The notes: generated by a model from the sequence alone, not told the origin. Positions 8,501 to 16,700 are shown, numbered from the stretch's first letter. The stretch is 36,605 nt of DNA from Candidatus Thiosymbion oneisti (GCF_900092655.1 NZ_FLUY01000704.1:1-36605), one strand, 5' to 3'. Program-made: numbers and translations.

Positions 8501-9662
8501 CGTAGGTATAGGTGGTCACCTGGCTAAGCGCATCGGTCTCGGTAAGTAGGTTGCCGTTGGCATCGTAGGTGAAGGCCGTGGTGTGACCGTTGCCGTCGGT
8601 CCGGCTCAGACGGTTATAGTTATCATCCCAGGTCGATCGGGTGACACGCCCGAGCGGATCGGTGATCTCGATCGGATTTCCGGTTTCGTTGAACTTGTAG
8701 ACGGTGATGTTTCCACGCTCGTCGGTTACCCGGGTCTCGGTATCGGTATCGCTGACATAGTTGAACCGGATAGTCGCACCATCGGCGAAGACTTGGCGGG
8801 TAACCCGGTCTTCGTTGTCATAGGTATTGGTGACGACGGTGTTGCCCCGTGGATCGACGACTGTCAACAGATCGCCATCGGCGTTGTAGCCGTAGGCCAT
8901 GACACCGCCGATCGGGTCTGTCACGGCAACTAGGTCGCCGTTCTCATCGTAGCTATAGGAGTAGGTGCGGCCCAGGGGATCTGTCACGCTGGCGACCTTG
9001 CCGTTGGCGCCCTTGGCGAAGCTCAAGGTTCGCCCTGCATCGTCGGTGACGCTCGTCAGGAACCCGGTGCCGTCGTATGTAAAGTGCAGGGTGTTGCCAT
9101 AGCGGTCGCGACGCTCGATGATGCGGCCATTCACATCGAACTTTTCGACATCGCCGTAGCGCCCGGTCAGGGTGATGCTCCCGTCTGAATTGAGGTCGAG
9201 CGTTTGGTAGGTACCGGCGGCAGCCTCGAAGGTGCCGTCCGGGTTTCGGGTGAAGCGCTTGCGCTTACCGTCCCCTTGGCGGACGATCGCATAGGTCTGC
9301 TCACCGTCGGTGACGGCGATGGCGGTGGCCGTCAGGTTGCTGTGCCAGCCGCGGCCGAAGGGGCCATCGATACGGTCCTGACAGTGGTAGGTGCGGGTAA
9401 GCCCGAGCTTAGGACCGGGCCCTGGGATATCAAAGTCAGTATAAAGTTCTATGTTGTCGCCGGTAGCGGCGTTCACAGGGTTGCCCAAAGGGCATTGGTT
9501 GTCGTCCGGCGTCGGGTTGTCCTTTTCTCCATCCCCCTCCTCTGGGTTAAAACCTTGATGTCCAGTATCCCAAGGAGGCGTGTCGTAGGCTGCTACTGGG
9601 GAGACGGCTAGAAAGAGCGCAAGAACGGCAAGGATGCCGAAAAGATCGCGGACAGAGCTCAT
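5574..9662 (-). CDS. Sec-exported RHS/YD-repeat protein with polymorphic C-terminal tail
   Basis: A 1,362-residue protein. It has a signal peptide (about 1-25, ending PVAA), a short linker, and a DUF6531-like start (CPLGNPVNAATGDNIELYTD). A long array of YD repeats (G.LTSVTD..G / Y.YD..GN) follows from about 150 to 1090. The RHS core module runs from about 1130 to 1233 (HTDHLGTPRLVSD, then FRDYDPAIGRYVQSDPIGL and the closing DPFGL). RHS shells encapsulate the C-terminal domain. The tail is 129 residues (nt about 5577-5963), AT-richer than the body. It contains a GAKHHWIKTD segment, DHSGQS, and NDCKGFVDDVLDEC, resembling the H then N-C..FV layout of permuted NlpC/P60 or LRAT-type folds (inference). 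The ATG at 9662 shares its A with the TGA of the upstream gene. There is no PAAR or VgrG feature; export is by Sec, not an obvious type VI route. Confidence 0.85.
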   Translation of the reverse strand: MSSVRDLFGILAVLALFLAVSPVAAYDTPPWDTGHQGFNPEEGDGEKDNPTPDDNQCPLGNPVNAATGDNIELYTDFDIPGPGPKLGLTRTYHCQDRIDGPFGRGWHSNLTATAIAVTDGEQTYAIVRQGDGKRKRFTRNPDGTFEAAAGTYQTLDLNSDGSITLTGRYGDVEKFDVNGRIIERRDRYGNTLHFTYDGTGFLTSVTDDAGRTLSFAKGANGKVASVTDPLGRTYSYSYDENGDLVAVTDPIGGVMAYGYNADGDLLTVVDPRGNTVVTNTYDNEDRVTRQVFADGATIRFNYVSDTDTETRVTDERGNITVYKFNETGNPIEITDPLGRVTRSTWDDNYNRLSRTDGNGHTTAFTYDANGNLLTETDALSQVTTYTYESTYSQVTSETDAEGNVTRFEYDSRGNLIKIIDAQSNRAVLTYDTQGRLTSATDPRGNTTSYSFDAAGNLTRVTDALGNTATMTFDAVGNLLSVTDAEGRTTRFEYDGLNRRIKILDALGGETKFTYDANGNLTSTTDPRGHAITYAYDSRNRQTGMTNALAQTETRGYDRNGNLTSVTDVAGNTQTYGYDAADQLTTETLPGSATYQYEYDKAGNRTADLDPTGVRIERTYDVVNRQTGIIDSNGDQQTYTYDKLGNRTGTERKDSTNQIFYRETLVYDELSQAIQIVAGMGQTTHLDYDSNGNLTTVTDPLGQTTSRAYDALDRIAQLTDAATGITHYAYDRVGNLTGVTDPRGLITGYGYDNLDRQDRLDSPDTGITGTEYDANGNLTKRTDSRGITVTHGYDKLNRRIGTSFPTAGEDRSYFYDQGTNGTGRLTSYDDQSGQTRFVYDARGNRVSETRTIQSWTYSLGYGYDSADRLTSLTYPSGLTVVYGYDGQGRIQIITADGLPVLSDIAYLPFGPATTWSDGSGLDHAEAFDTDYRATSITVGGIQDFGYGYDAADNITDWTDALNAANTQSFVYDALDRLIDADGPYGAIDFSYDAVGNRLLETIGAGVTNYRYATDSNRLQETTGTDPGSYSYDAAGNLIQDDRFTYIYNQANRLAEVKQGTATIATYLYNAEGQRVVKTVGGRTSHFLYGPGGQLLGVYDAATGDAREEILYFDSIPVATARNGTLYYIHTDHLGTPRLVSDQNQTLVWRWISDPFGKATPNQDPDGNGTSFVLNLRFPGQYFDAETERHYNYFRDYDPAIGRYVQSDPIGLGGGLNTYAYVGGNPLFWIDPFGLEVTRHERPVNLDGIASILNYTGAKHHWIKTDMLEAGMGPQGGNVPGQGDNKDLPGVPVETIDHSGQSIEPNARQIPIPYPVDEQCVNNLIRPGRDLGRFIPFFNDCKGFVDDVLDECRIDDSQHQNVRK

Positions 9663-10132
9663 CACTCGATTCCCTCCTGCTTCGTCTCCATCACGGCCTC
9701 CACCTGTTGGGCAAAGCCTTCGACTTGACCGCTAAGGTCATCGATTTCGTTCATCAGGTCGGGATTATTATCGAGGTAACTTCTGACAGCTCTACCATCG
9801 GTGTTCATGAACCGCATGTAGTCATCGTAGGTTGTCGCGTAGCTCGCATAGCGCTGCTCTCGTTGCGCTCGATACGTCTGCTCCACTGCCTGGAGAGCGC
9901 TACTCAGTTCCTCTTTGGACGCGTTCTGATTCCGGTTCGCGACCCGTGCTTTCTCGCGCCATTCCCGTACAGAGAGCGCCATCAGATCGCGAGACAGGGT
10001 GCAGTACTCCTCCACGGTCAAAGCCATGGCTGGAACGGCCACGATTATCGCCAAGAGCAGGCCAACCACGACGGAAGCCGTCAACCGATGCGGAGCATGT
10101 TTCCCGGCTTGCGCAACGAACAGGAATCTCAT
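9662..10132 (-). CDS. small exported helical protein of the RHS cluster
   Basis: A 156-residue protein. After a basic N-terminus it has a hydrophobic signal segment at about 18-37 (LTASVVVGLLLAIIVAVPAMA). The remainder is predicted helical and charged (EEYCTLSRDLMALSVREWREKARVANRNQ, EELSSALQAVEQTYRAQREQRY, and a C-terminal IDDLSGQVEGFAQQVEAVME), suggesting a periplasmic coiled-coil. I do not recognise a family. Its stop TGA overlaps the RHS start codon, so translation of the two is probably coupled. It lies 29 bp after the PKD protein gene. A purine-rich GGAAGG precedes the ATG. It could be a chaperone or tether for the RHS protein; that is context only. Confidence 0.65.
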   Translation of the reverse strand: MRFLFVAQAGKHAPHRLTASVVVGLLLAIIVAVPAMALTVEEYCTLSRDLMALSVREWREKARVANRNQNASKEELSSALQAVEQTYRAQREQRYASYATTYDDYMRFMNTDGRAVRSYLDNNPDLMNEIDDLSGQVEGFAQQVEAVMETKQEGIE

Positions 10133-10161
10133 GGCCTTGATCCTTCCCCAAACATGTCTGC

Positions 10162-13100
10162 TCAGTAGAAGACGCGCACCCGCATATAGCGAACCAACGA
10201 TTGACTACCTTGGGCGTCGATAGCCTTGAGCGCGAGGCGGTAGTCCCCCTTGTCGACGAAGATGTTCTCCTCGTTGCGGCCGTTCCATTCGACTGTCTGC
10301 GTGCCGGCGCTCACTGGTTGGCTGATGGTCCTCATCAATCGATTGGAGCCCGCACGGAAGACCTGCAGGACGGCCGTCGCATCCTTCGACACATCGAAGG
10401 TAATGGTGACCGTGGGTGTATCCGGTGTCAGGAAATCCGGCGTTGCCGGGTCGAAGTAATTGGGCTCAGCCGAGAAGTTGGTGATCCGCGGCGCACCCTC
10501 GACGAAGATGCCGTTATTGGGCAGCTTGAAAGCGGTGACTCCGAAGATGAACTGGCGCCCCGGAGGTGGGTGGGCGAAGTTGCCGAAAGCATCGGCCCCA
10601 TCCCACTTGAGGTGGTGCAGGCCACGCCCGAGCGGCCTGCGATCCATCAGCCGCACCACCTCGTTGGCGAGCCTGAATACCCGCACCGAGACGGTCACCT
10701 CGGCTGCACGAGTCAAGGTCATATCGACATCGAGGAAGTCGTCCTCCAGCGGCTGGAAGACGTACTGACAGTTAGAGCAGCTCGATCCTTCCATGCGCCA
10801 GCTCGGGTTGAACAGTTGACCGCCGCTGGTTTGGGACTCATCGAGCGTCCGCGTCTGTCCGTTAGCGTCTTCGTATTCCAAGACGGCGAAGTAGACACCC
10901 TCTGTTACGAACACACCCGTGTCCGCAGTGCAGTCCCAGGTATCGGTGTAGGAACCGGCAGCCCGGCTCTCGCGATTGACCAGCGTGCGCACTCGGTCAC
11001 CGGCCTTATTCTTCAGGAAAATGGTAACCGGCGTCGTCCCGCCGATCCTTGTGCGGATGTCGACTGAGCTTCCGCCAACGGGTGCGGAACAGGTATCTGT
11101 CAACAGTTCCAGTCGAGTGTCGATCGTGACCTTGACCTCGATTGTGTCGACGCCGGTCAGTCCGTCATTGTCTATCACTCGGAAGGCAACGACATAGAGA
11201 CCCGGCGAGCTGTAGGTGAAATTTGTCGAAGCTGAGGTGGGCGACGAGGCATCGTAGACGCCGTCACCGTCGAGATCCCACTCATACTGCACAATGGTGC
11301 CGCCGCCATCGCTGCCTGTCCCGTTGAAGGAGACGGAGCAGGGTGCATTGCAGTTTACGGGGCTGCTCGGAGATGTGATCGTGGCGGTTGGCGACCCGCG
11401 TGGTCCGACTCTCACCGCAGTCGCAGTTGCACTTGCCATTGCCGTCAGGCCATCGTTATCGGTCACCCGGAAAACGGCATTAAAAGTCCCCGATGAGGGA
11501 TAGGTGTGGCTGGTACTTCCAGTCGTTGTCGAGGAGAAATCGAATACCCCGTCGCCCTCGAAATCCCACTCATAGAGCACGATCCGGCCGTCGGCGTCGC
11601 TACCCACGCCAGTGAAGTTGACCGTAAGCGGTACCTGGCCGTTCGAGGGATCGATGCTCGCCGTAGCCGCTGGAGGATTCCCGGTTATCGTGATTCTGAC
11701 GGACGCGACGGCCGTCTCGTTCTGGTCGTTCAGTACCTCCAGGACGGCATCGAACACCCCCTTGGATGTATAGGTATGGGTGTAATTTTGCTCACCGGGA
11801 TCGTTCGTATCGAAGATTCCGTCACCTTGGAAATCCCAGCGGTATCGCAGTATCGCTCCCCCGCTGTACTCGGCGTTAGTCGTGAAGTTAACGGTCAGCG
11901 GAACGGGCCCGGTCGTCGGGCTAGCCTCGGGCAGGGCCCGAAAGACAGATACCCTGAAATCAGAGCGCACTTGGGCAAGATTTCCGGCCTTGTCCTGCAC
12001 TGCCGCGTGCAGGGTATGAAGCCCTGCAGACAGATCACTCGTAAGCTGGTAGGTCGCGCCATATTCGTCGATGGCGAACGAGTCGCCGATTGCTACGCCA
12101 TTCAGCTGCGCAGTGAAACTGCTTGTGTCGATTCCCGAACCATCGTCGTCGAAGGTTACATTGATGTTCGGACGCAGCGTATCTGCGACCGCGCCATCGA
12201 CCGGCGCCGTGATGCTGATCGTCGGCGGTGTGCTGTCGGCGAAGACGGAGGTGTTGTCCCCATCCTGGTACTCACCGTCATCCACCTCGATGCGAGCGAT
12301 ATAGTTACCCTCCACATCCGGCGTGAAGCGGGCAATCGCTTGGTCCGCAGCGGCGATATCGGCATCTGCCGCGTTACTTGCGGATGGCCGTGCGACCAGG
12401 CTCCACTGGTAGGTGATCGGCGCCGGTCCGGAATCCGGGTCCCGGCTCAGGCTGCCGTCGAGGGTCGCCTCCTCACCCGGCTTGACGGAAAAATCAGTGC
12501 CCGCGTCCGCAATCGGCGGTACGTTCGTTTCCAGGACGGACACCGAAACGCCGTCGGTATCGGATTGGTTGCCGTTGTGGACCACGAGATCCAAGGTATA
12601 GGTCCCCAATGCATCCGGCATGAATCCGGCCTCGGCGCTGTCGCTGTCCGTGATGTCCGCGTCCGTCAAGGCGCTGGTTCTCGGAACTCCCGTAAAAGAC
12701 CAGGAATAGGTCAGCGGCAGGCCGTTCGGATCATCGCTGCCGGTACCATCCAAGGTTACCGCGGTTCCAGAGGGCACTTCCTGGTCGCGTCCGGCATCGG
12801 CGTTCGGCGGCGCATCGAGGTGAGTAGCGGAGACGGTAACCTGATCCGGCACGCTGGCCGCCTGCCCGTTATCGACGGTGAGTGCAAAGACGTAATCACC
12901 CTCCACATCGGGTACGAAGGTGGGATCAGGCCGTCCCGGATCGTTCAACGCGGCAGTGCTCCCCGCCGGGACACCGGTAGTTGCCCAGCCGAACCTGAGC
13001 ATGCCCCCGCCGGGGTCGTAGCTGGCACTGCCATCGAGCTTGACCTCGGTGTCGGTCAAGGCATTGCTGTCGGCCCCGGCGTCGGCTATGGGAGCGGAAC

Positions 13101-13593
13101 TCGGATAATAGGCCGTCGCCTCATATGCCAAACTCCGCCAGCGGGCGACGGCCTTGCGGTACGCCTGCCACCATCCCGGCGGCCGTGGCCTCTCCTCGAG
13201 CAGCCGGCGTTGGACCTCATTGACGAGCTCGACCCTGATCTTGAGCGAACGCCCAGATCCGAAATCGGACGTATTCAGCTCGAAATAGGGGATGCCCTCC
13301 GCGCTCACGGCCTGGGCATTGGCGACCAGGATACCTTCCGGTGCTTTGATAGCGAAGGCGAGGAGAATGCTATCTGCCGGGAAAGGGGCGGAGGAGACAT
13401 TGCGCAGGCGGACGTGGAGCCGCCGTATTTCAGGCCGGGAGGTCCGTTTGAGCGGCTGGGGTTCGACCCGGACTACCGAGGGATCGATGGCCTCGAGGCC
13501 GTGGATTCGGAGCTCGGCCTGTACCGGAAAAGCGGACAGTGCCCAGCAAAAGGCCAATGCCCAGTAGCCAAACAGAAGAATAGGCTTTCTCAT
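10162..13593 (-). CDS. secreted multi-domain PKD / Ig / FlgD-like protein
   Basis: A 1,143-residue protein with a signal peptide (about 1-27, MRKPILLFGYWALAFCWALS to QAE). After an N-terminal beta domain come three PKD/REJ-like modules at about 175-455, each opening with the pattern ADAG.D....G..V.LDG..S.D. An Ig-like module follows (about 460-555, PTISITAPVDGAVA). Three canonical PKD domains come next, with YRWDFQGDGIFD, YEWDFEGDGVFD and YEWDLDGDGVYD turns that look like calcium-binding loops. Three FlgD-Ig modules follow (WDCTADTGVFV, LKWDGADAFGNF, VEWNGRNEENIFV). No membrane anchor, sortase or type I signal is seen. It is the first gene of the RHS cluster, 29 bp before the small exported protein gene. 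A surface or extracellular adhesin or scaffold is the reasonable inference. Confidence 0.8.
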   Translation of the reverse strand: MRKPILLFGYWALAFCWALSAFPVQAELRIHGLEAIDPSVVRVEPQPLKRTSRPEIRRLHVRLRNVSSAPFPADSILLAFAIKAPEGILVANAQAVSAEGIPYFELNTSDFGSGRSLKIRVELVNEVQRRLLEERPRPPGWWQAYRKAVARWRSLAYEATAYYPSSAPIADAGADSNALTDTEVKLDGSASYDPGGGMLRFGWATTGVPAGSTAALNDPGRPDPTFVPDVEGDYVFALTVDNGQAASVPDQVTVSATHLDAPPNADAGRDQEVPSGTAVTLDGTGSDDPNGLPLTYSWSFTGVPRTSALTDADITDSDSAEAGFMPDALGTYTLDLVVHNGNQSDTDGVSVSVLETNVPPIADAGTDFSVKPGEEATLDGSLSRDPDSGPAPITYQWSLVARPSASNAADADIAAADQAIARFTPDVEGNYIARIEVDDGEYQDGDNTSVFADSTPPTISITAPVDGAVADTLRPNINVTFDDDGSGIDTSSFTAQLNGVAIGDSFAIDEYGATYQLTSDLSAGLHTLHAAVQDKAGNLAQVRSDFRVSVFRALPEASPTTGPVPLTVNFTTNAEYSGGAILRYRWDFQGDGIFDTNDPGEQNYTHTYTSKGVFDAVLEVLNDQNETAVASVRITITGNPPAATASIDPSNGQVPLTVNFTGVGSDADGRIVLYEWDFEGDGVFDFSSTTTGSTSHTYPSSGTFNAVFRVTDNDGLTAMASATATAVRVGPRGSPTATITSPSSPVNCNAPCSVSFNGTGSDGGGTIVQYEWDLDGDGVYDASSPTSASTNFTYSSPGLYVVAFRVIDNDGLTGVDTIEVKVTIDTRLELLTDTCSAPVGGSSVDIRTRIGGTTPVTIFLKNKAGDRVRTLVNRESRAAGSYTDTWDCTADTGVFVTEGVYFAVLEYEDANGQTRTLDESQTSGGQLFNPSWRMEGSSCSNCQYVFQPLEDDFLDVDMTLTRAAEVTVSVRVFRLANEVVRLMDRRPLGRGLHHLKWDGADAFGNFAHPPPGRQFIFGVTAFKLPNNGIFVEGAPRITNFSAEPNYFDPATPDFLTPDTPTVTITFDVSKDATAVLQVFRAGSNRLMRTISQPVSAGTQTVEWNGRNEENIFVDKGDYRLALKAIDAQGSQSLVRYMRVRVFY

Positions 13594-13971
13594 CCTGCGG
13601 CCTTCCTACGAGACGACCCCTCTGTCAGATCCCAGGTGATCACGTCTTAATTGCAGCTACAGCCTACACCGTAACAAATTTGAGGTTGTCCGAGAGCAGT
13701 TTGAGGTCATCCATGATACGGGTAATCCTGGTACGCCTTCAGTACCCTGTCAAGCTCCACCCCGGTCCGGAAGGTAAAGCAGAACAATCCAGTCCTGCGG
13801 CACAACGCGGCCAACCTGTAGCGCGCCGAAGGATTGATTGGGTGACAGGTGTTCATCTACGCAAATCCCGACAGAAACCATGTGCGACGGGTAGCGCTGG
13901 GTTTATACTGCGCCGATTCGAGCTTCCCCTCATCCGAAACAATTTCCAAGCCTGTATCGAGGAGGACCGGG
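13594..13971. other. divergent intergenic region between the PKD protein and gpmI
   Basis: These 378 bases separate two divergent genes and should hold both promoters. On the plus strand TATACT at 13904-13909 is a plausible -10 for gpmI, but no good -35 lies at the right distance. GGAGG at 13961-13965 is a good ribosome binding site for the ATG at 13972. Between 13680 and 13850 the minus strand can encode short protein-like pieces (such as ELDRVLKAYQDYPYHG), but nothing I can assign. Confidence 0.4.
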
Positions 13972-15621
13972 ATGGAAGAACTCAGGAAAAACGGGGCCTT
14001 CGATGGACCGGAAGGACCGCTGGTGCTGGTGATCATGGATGGGGTCGGGATCGGCAAGTACCCGGAAAGCGATTTCGTCAAGATCGCACATACCCCCAAT
14101 CTGGACTGGCTGCGCACGCATGCGGTCTACACCCAGGTCAAGGCCCATGGGACGGCGGTCGGCCTGCCGGACGACACCGACATGGGAAACTCGGAGGTCG
14201 GTCACAATGCGATCGGCTGCGGTCGTGTCTTCTCGCAAGGGGCGGCACTGGTCGACCAGGCCATCGCCTCCGGCTCCCTATTCGAGGGTGCGGTCTGGAA
14301 GGAGCTGGCGGCGAATGTCAAAGACCACCAATCGACACTGCACTTTATCGGTCTGTTTTCGGACGGCAACGTGCACTCCAACCTCAACCACCTGGAGGCG
14401 ATGTTGCGCCGGGCCAAGGCAGAGGGGGTCCAAAAGGCCCGCATCCACCCTTTGATCGACGGGCGCGATGTGCCCCCGACCTCGGTGCTGGATTATGTCG
14501 AACGCTTCGACAAATTCCTGGAAGGCATCAATGCGGATGGCACCCTGGACTATTGTGTGGCGTCGGGCGGTGGGCGCATGCACATCACCATGGACCGCTA
14601 TAACGCCGACTGGAGCATGGTCGAGCGCGGCTGGAATACCCACGTCAGGGGCCAGGGCCGCTACTTCGCCACCATGCGCGAGGCGGTGGAGACTTTCCGC
14701 AAGGAAAAGCCGGGCATCCTCGACCAGGATCTGCCGGCCTTCGTCATCGCGCACGACGGCGCCCCGGTGGGGCCGATCCTGGCGGGAGACAGCGTCATCT
14801 TCTTCAACTTCCGCGGCGACCGCTCCCTGGAGATCACCAAGGCCTTCGAGGCCGAGGCGCTGAGCGAGTTCGACCGCGGTCCCAAACCGGATGTGCGGTA
14901 CGCCGGTATGATGCAATATGATGGCGACCTTTGCGTACCGGAGAAGTATCTGGTATCGCCACCGGCGATCGATCGTACCATGAGCGAATACCTCTCCAAC
15001 GCAGGGGTCAAGCAATTCGCCATCTCCGAGACCCAAAAATACGGCCACGTCACCTACTTCTTCAACGGTAACAACTCGGGCAAATTCGCCACCGAAACCT
15101 GGCGGGAGATCCCCTCGGACATCTGCCCGTTCGAACAGGCACCGCGGATGAAGGCGACCGAGATCACCGATGCCGTGGTGACGGCGATCAAAAGCGGCGA
15201 GTACCGATTCATCCGCCTGAACTATCCGAACGGTGACATGGTCGGCCACACAGGTGTAACCGATGCCGTGAAGACAGCTATCGAGGCCGTGGACGAGGGC
15301 GTCGGCAGGATCATGGAGGCGGTAAAAAATGCCAAAGGCATCGCGGTCTTCTCGGCGGACCACGGCAACTCCGACGATATGTACGAGGCGGACAAAAAGA
15401 CCGGCCAGCTGAAGCGGGACGCCGCCGGCAAGTTTCTGCCCAAGACGGCACACTCCCTCAACCTAGTGCCAGTGATCGTCTACGACCCGACCAATGGATC
15501 CCGGGCGCGCCTAGCGCAGGTCGCGGATCCCGGCATCGCCAACCTGGCGGCTACCTGCATGACACTCCTCGGCTTCCAGCCCCCAGCGGATTACACGCCG
15601 AGTCTGGTGGAAGTCGGATAA
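13972..15621 (+). CDS. gpmI: 2,3-bisphosphoglycerate-independent phosphoglycerate mutase
   Basis: A 549-residue cytoplasmic enzyme that interconverts 3- and 2-phosphoglycerate in glycolysis with two Mn ions. It belongs to the alkaline phosphatase superfamily. The metal ligand Asp23 lies in VLVIMDGVGIG, and the nucleophile Ser74 in DTDMGNSEVGHNAIG. The phosphotransferase insert carries LIDGRDVPPTS, GRMHITMDRYNADWSMVERGW and FFNFRGDRSLEI. The C-terminal metal site has YPNGDMVGHTG and FSADHGNSDDM. All key motifs are intact. The start at 13972 follows GGAGG by six bases; the frame is open further upstream but without protein-like sequence. The length is slightly above the usual 510-550. It stands alone and divergent from the PKD cluster. 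No clear rho-independent terminator follows. Confidence 0.97.
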   Translation: MEELRKNGAFDGPEGPLVLVIMDGVGIGKYPESDFVKIAHTPNLDWLRTHAVYTQVKAHGTAVGLPDDTDMGNSEVGHNAIGCGRVFSQGAALVDQAIASGSLFEGAVWKELAANVKDHQSTLHFIGLFSDGNVHSNLNHLEAMLRRAKAEGVQKARIHPLIDGRDVPPTSVLDYVERFDKFLEGINADGTLDYCVASGGGRMHITMDRYNADWSMVERGWNTHVRGQGRYFATMREAVETFRKEKPGILDQDLPAFVIAHDGAPVGPILAGDSVIFFNFRGDRSLEITKAFEAEALSEFDRGPKPDVRYAGMMQYDGDLCVPEKYLVSPPAIDRTMSEYLSNAGVKQFAISETQKYGHVTYFFNGNNSGKFATETWREIPSDICPFEQAPRMKATEITDAVVTAIKSGEYRFIRLNYPNGDMVGHTGVTDAVKTAIEAVDEGVGRIMEAVKNAKGIAVFSADHGNSDDMYEADKKTGQLKRDAAGKFLPKTAHSLNLVPVIVYDPTNGSRARLAQVADPGIANLAATCMTLLGFQPPADYTPSLVEVG

Positions 15622-15696
15622 GGCACTCGATCTACCGGTTGCCGGCTACCGGCCCGTGGTTTGAACCGCAAAGGCGCAAAGGACGCAAAGTCTTTT

Positions 15697-15796
15697 GTAG
15701 GTTGGGCAAAGCCTGCCAGGGACGGCGGCGTGCCCAACAGGATGTTCAAAGAGCGCAAAAAGCCCGCGTAGGTTGGGGTGAGGAATGAACCCCAAC
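15697..15796. repeat. two REP-like hairpins downstream of gpmI
   Basis: The first hairpin pairs GTTGGGC (15701-15707) with GCCCAAC (15732-15738). The second pairs GTTGGGGT (15772-15779) with ACCCCAAC (15789-15796). Each is preceded by GTAG or GCGTAG, as in the other GTAGG-type repeats of this window. The preceding stretch 15664-15690 is a degenerate direct repeat of CGCAAAGG units. They could also serve as a transcription barrier after gpmI. Confidence 0.6.
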
Positions 15797-15874
15797 GCTA
15801 TAGTTGAGATAGAGCTTATTGGTATGCGTTACCGGCATGTATCGGTCGCAGGAGAGACTTGAGTCCTTAGATAT

Positions 15875-15980
15875 TTGACATTCGGCTGCAAGCAACCCAA
15901 TGCCGCGGTCCGGCTCCTCAGCAACTTTCAAGCTCAGTGCCACGCAGCATTGGGCGCCTGAGCCCAAGCGTTAGCTCCAA
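15875..15980 (+). other. attC-like recombination site, upstream
   Basis: This segment folds like an integron attC site. CCCAATGC (15896-15903) pairs with GCATTGGG (15948-15955), and GGCT (15884-15887) pairs with AGCC (15961-15964). The outer TTGACATTC pairs imperfectly with AAGCGTTAG. The right end, CCCAAGCGTTAGCT, matches the usual 3' end of such sites with the cut in G/TTAG (15970). The left core is degenerate. The pattern shares its CAACCCAA left stem sequence with the second site at 16604-16690. Confidence 0.55.
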
Positions 15981-16000
15981 CAAAACCGAGGTGTTCTCAA

Positions 16001-16609
16001 ATGCCATTTAGTCAGTTTAAAAATATTACCGAGGTTCAAAAAGAATACAAAATAAAGTACGAGGAAGGTATTTTTATATCGGCGCTGGATATAGTCGTTC
16101 CTCAAGCTTTTATAGAAGAGTTTAGGTTTAATAAAGAGAATATTGATATATTTTCTTCTGAAGCTTCTCGAAGCGAACTGATAATATCTCCGTTGCTAAG
16201 AGAGATATATAAAAGACACAGTAAAAATTATTCGTTTTGGATACAAAAACCAATATCATTTAACGAAGTATTATCTGGAACACCTGACTATATTTTTTCA
16301 AAAAGATCAGCACTCGGGAAGACAGTCCTTGAAACCCCAATCGTTATTGTCGTTAAAGCAAAAAAGAACGACTTTGAACAAGGCTGGGGACAATGCCTGG
16401 CTGAATTAGTAGCATCACAAAAGATCAACAACAATGAAACAAATTCGGTATATGGAGTGGTTACTGATGGAAATTTATGGCAATTTGGTCGATTGCAAGA
16501 GCATCTTTTTACAAAAAACGAAAAAAACTACACCATCGATAATATGCAAGAATTATTTGGAGCACTAGAACATCTTGCAACCCTAGTCGAACAAGAGAAA
16601 TGGAACTAA
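16001..16609 (+). CDS. PD-(D/E)XK nuclease-like cassette gene, catalytic Glu replaced by Lys
   Basis: A 202-residue protein, strongly AT-rich compared with its neighbours. The layout fits a restriction-endonuclease-like fold: SEL at 59-61, GTPDYIFS with Asp96, then IVIVVKAKKNDFEQGWGQCLAEL (116-135), followed by YGVVTDGNLWQFGRL. In relatives that I remember, the equivalent motif reads VVEAKK..FE.GWGQC, with the E-x-K pair catalytic. Here Lys119 (AAA at 16355-16357) stands where Glu is expected, one base change from GAA, so the protein may be inactive or a binder. GAGGTG precedes the ATG at good spacing. The gene starts 31 bases after one attC-like site and its stop codon lies inside the next, as in integron cassettes. 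It has no recognisable partner gene. Confidence 0.65.
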   Translation: MPFSQFKNITEVQKEYKIKYEEGIFISALDIVVPQAFIEEFRFNKENIDIFSSEASRSELIISPLLREIYKRHSKNYSFWIQKPISFNEVLSGTPDYIFSKRSALGKTVLETPIVIVVKAKKNDFEQGWGQCLAELVASQKINNNETNSVYGVVTDGNLWQFGRLQEHLFTKNEKNYTIDNMQELFGALEHLATLVEQEKWN

Positions 16610-16690
16610 CATGCGGCTTAACCGGGCAACCCAAAGCGGTGCACCTTTCGGCTTACCGCTTTGGGCTGCCGGTTAGCCTTGACGTTATAT
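16604..16690 (+). other. attC-like recombination site, downstream
   Basis: A long imperfect inverted repeat closes the cassette. GGCTTAACCGGGCAACCC through AAAGCGGT (16615-16640) pairs with ACCGCTTTGGGCTGCCGG through TTAGCC (16655-16678), with single unpaired bases as in attC sites. The outer TAAC (16607-16610) pairs with GTTA (16684-16687). The TAA stop of the nuclease-like gene lies in the left core, typical for cassette genes. A plain terminator is the alternative, but no U-tract follows. Confidence 0.6.
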
Positions 16691-16700
16691 TTCAAAGGCA

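Noticed and set aside
11506-13650. A 714-codon open frame on the plus strand over the PKD protein.
   Set aside because: It is antisense to a well-supported secreted protein with clear domains. Its translation is rich in Arg and Gly and lacks motifs.
14278-15453. A 391-codon minus-strand frame over gpmI.
   Set aside because: gpmI has every catalytic motif in the plus frame; the minus frame has none.
15746-15967. A 73-codon minus-strand frame next to the cassette.
   Set aside because: It is the complement of the attC-like fold and REP hairpin; similar spurious frames arise wherever such structured sites lie.
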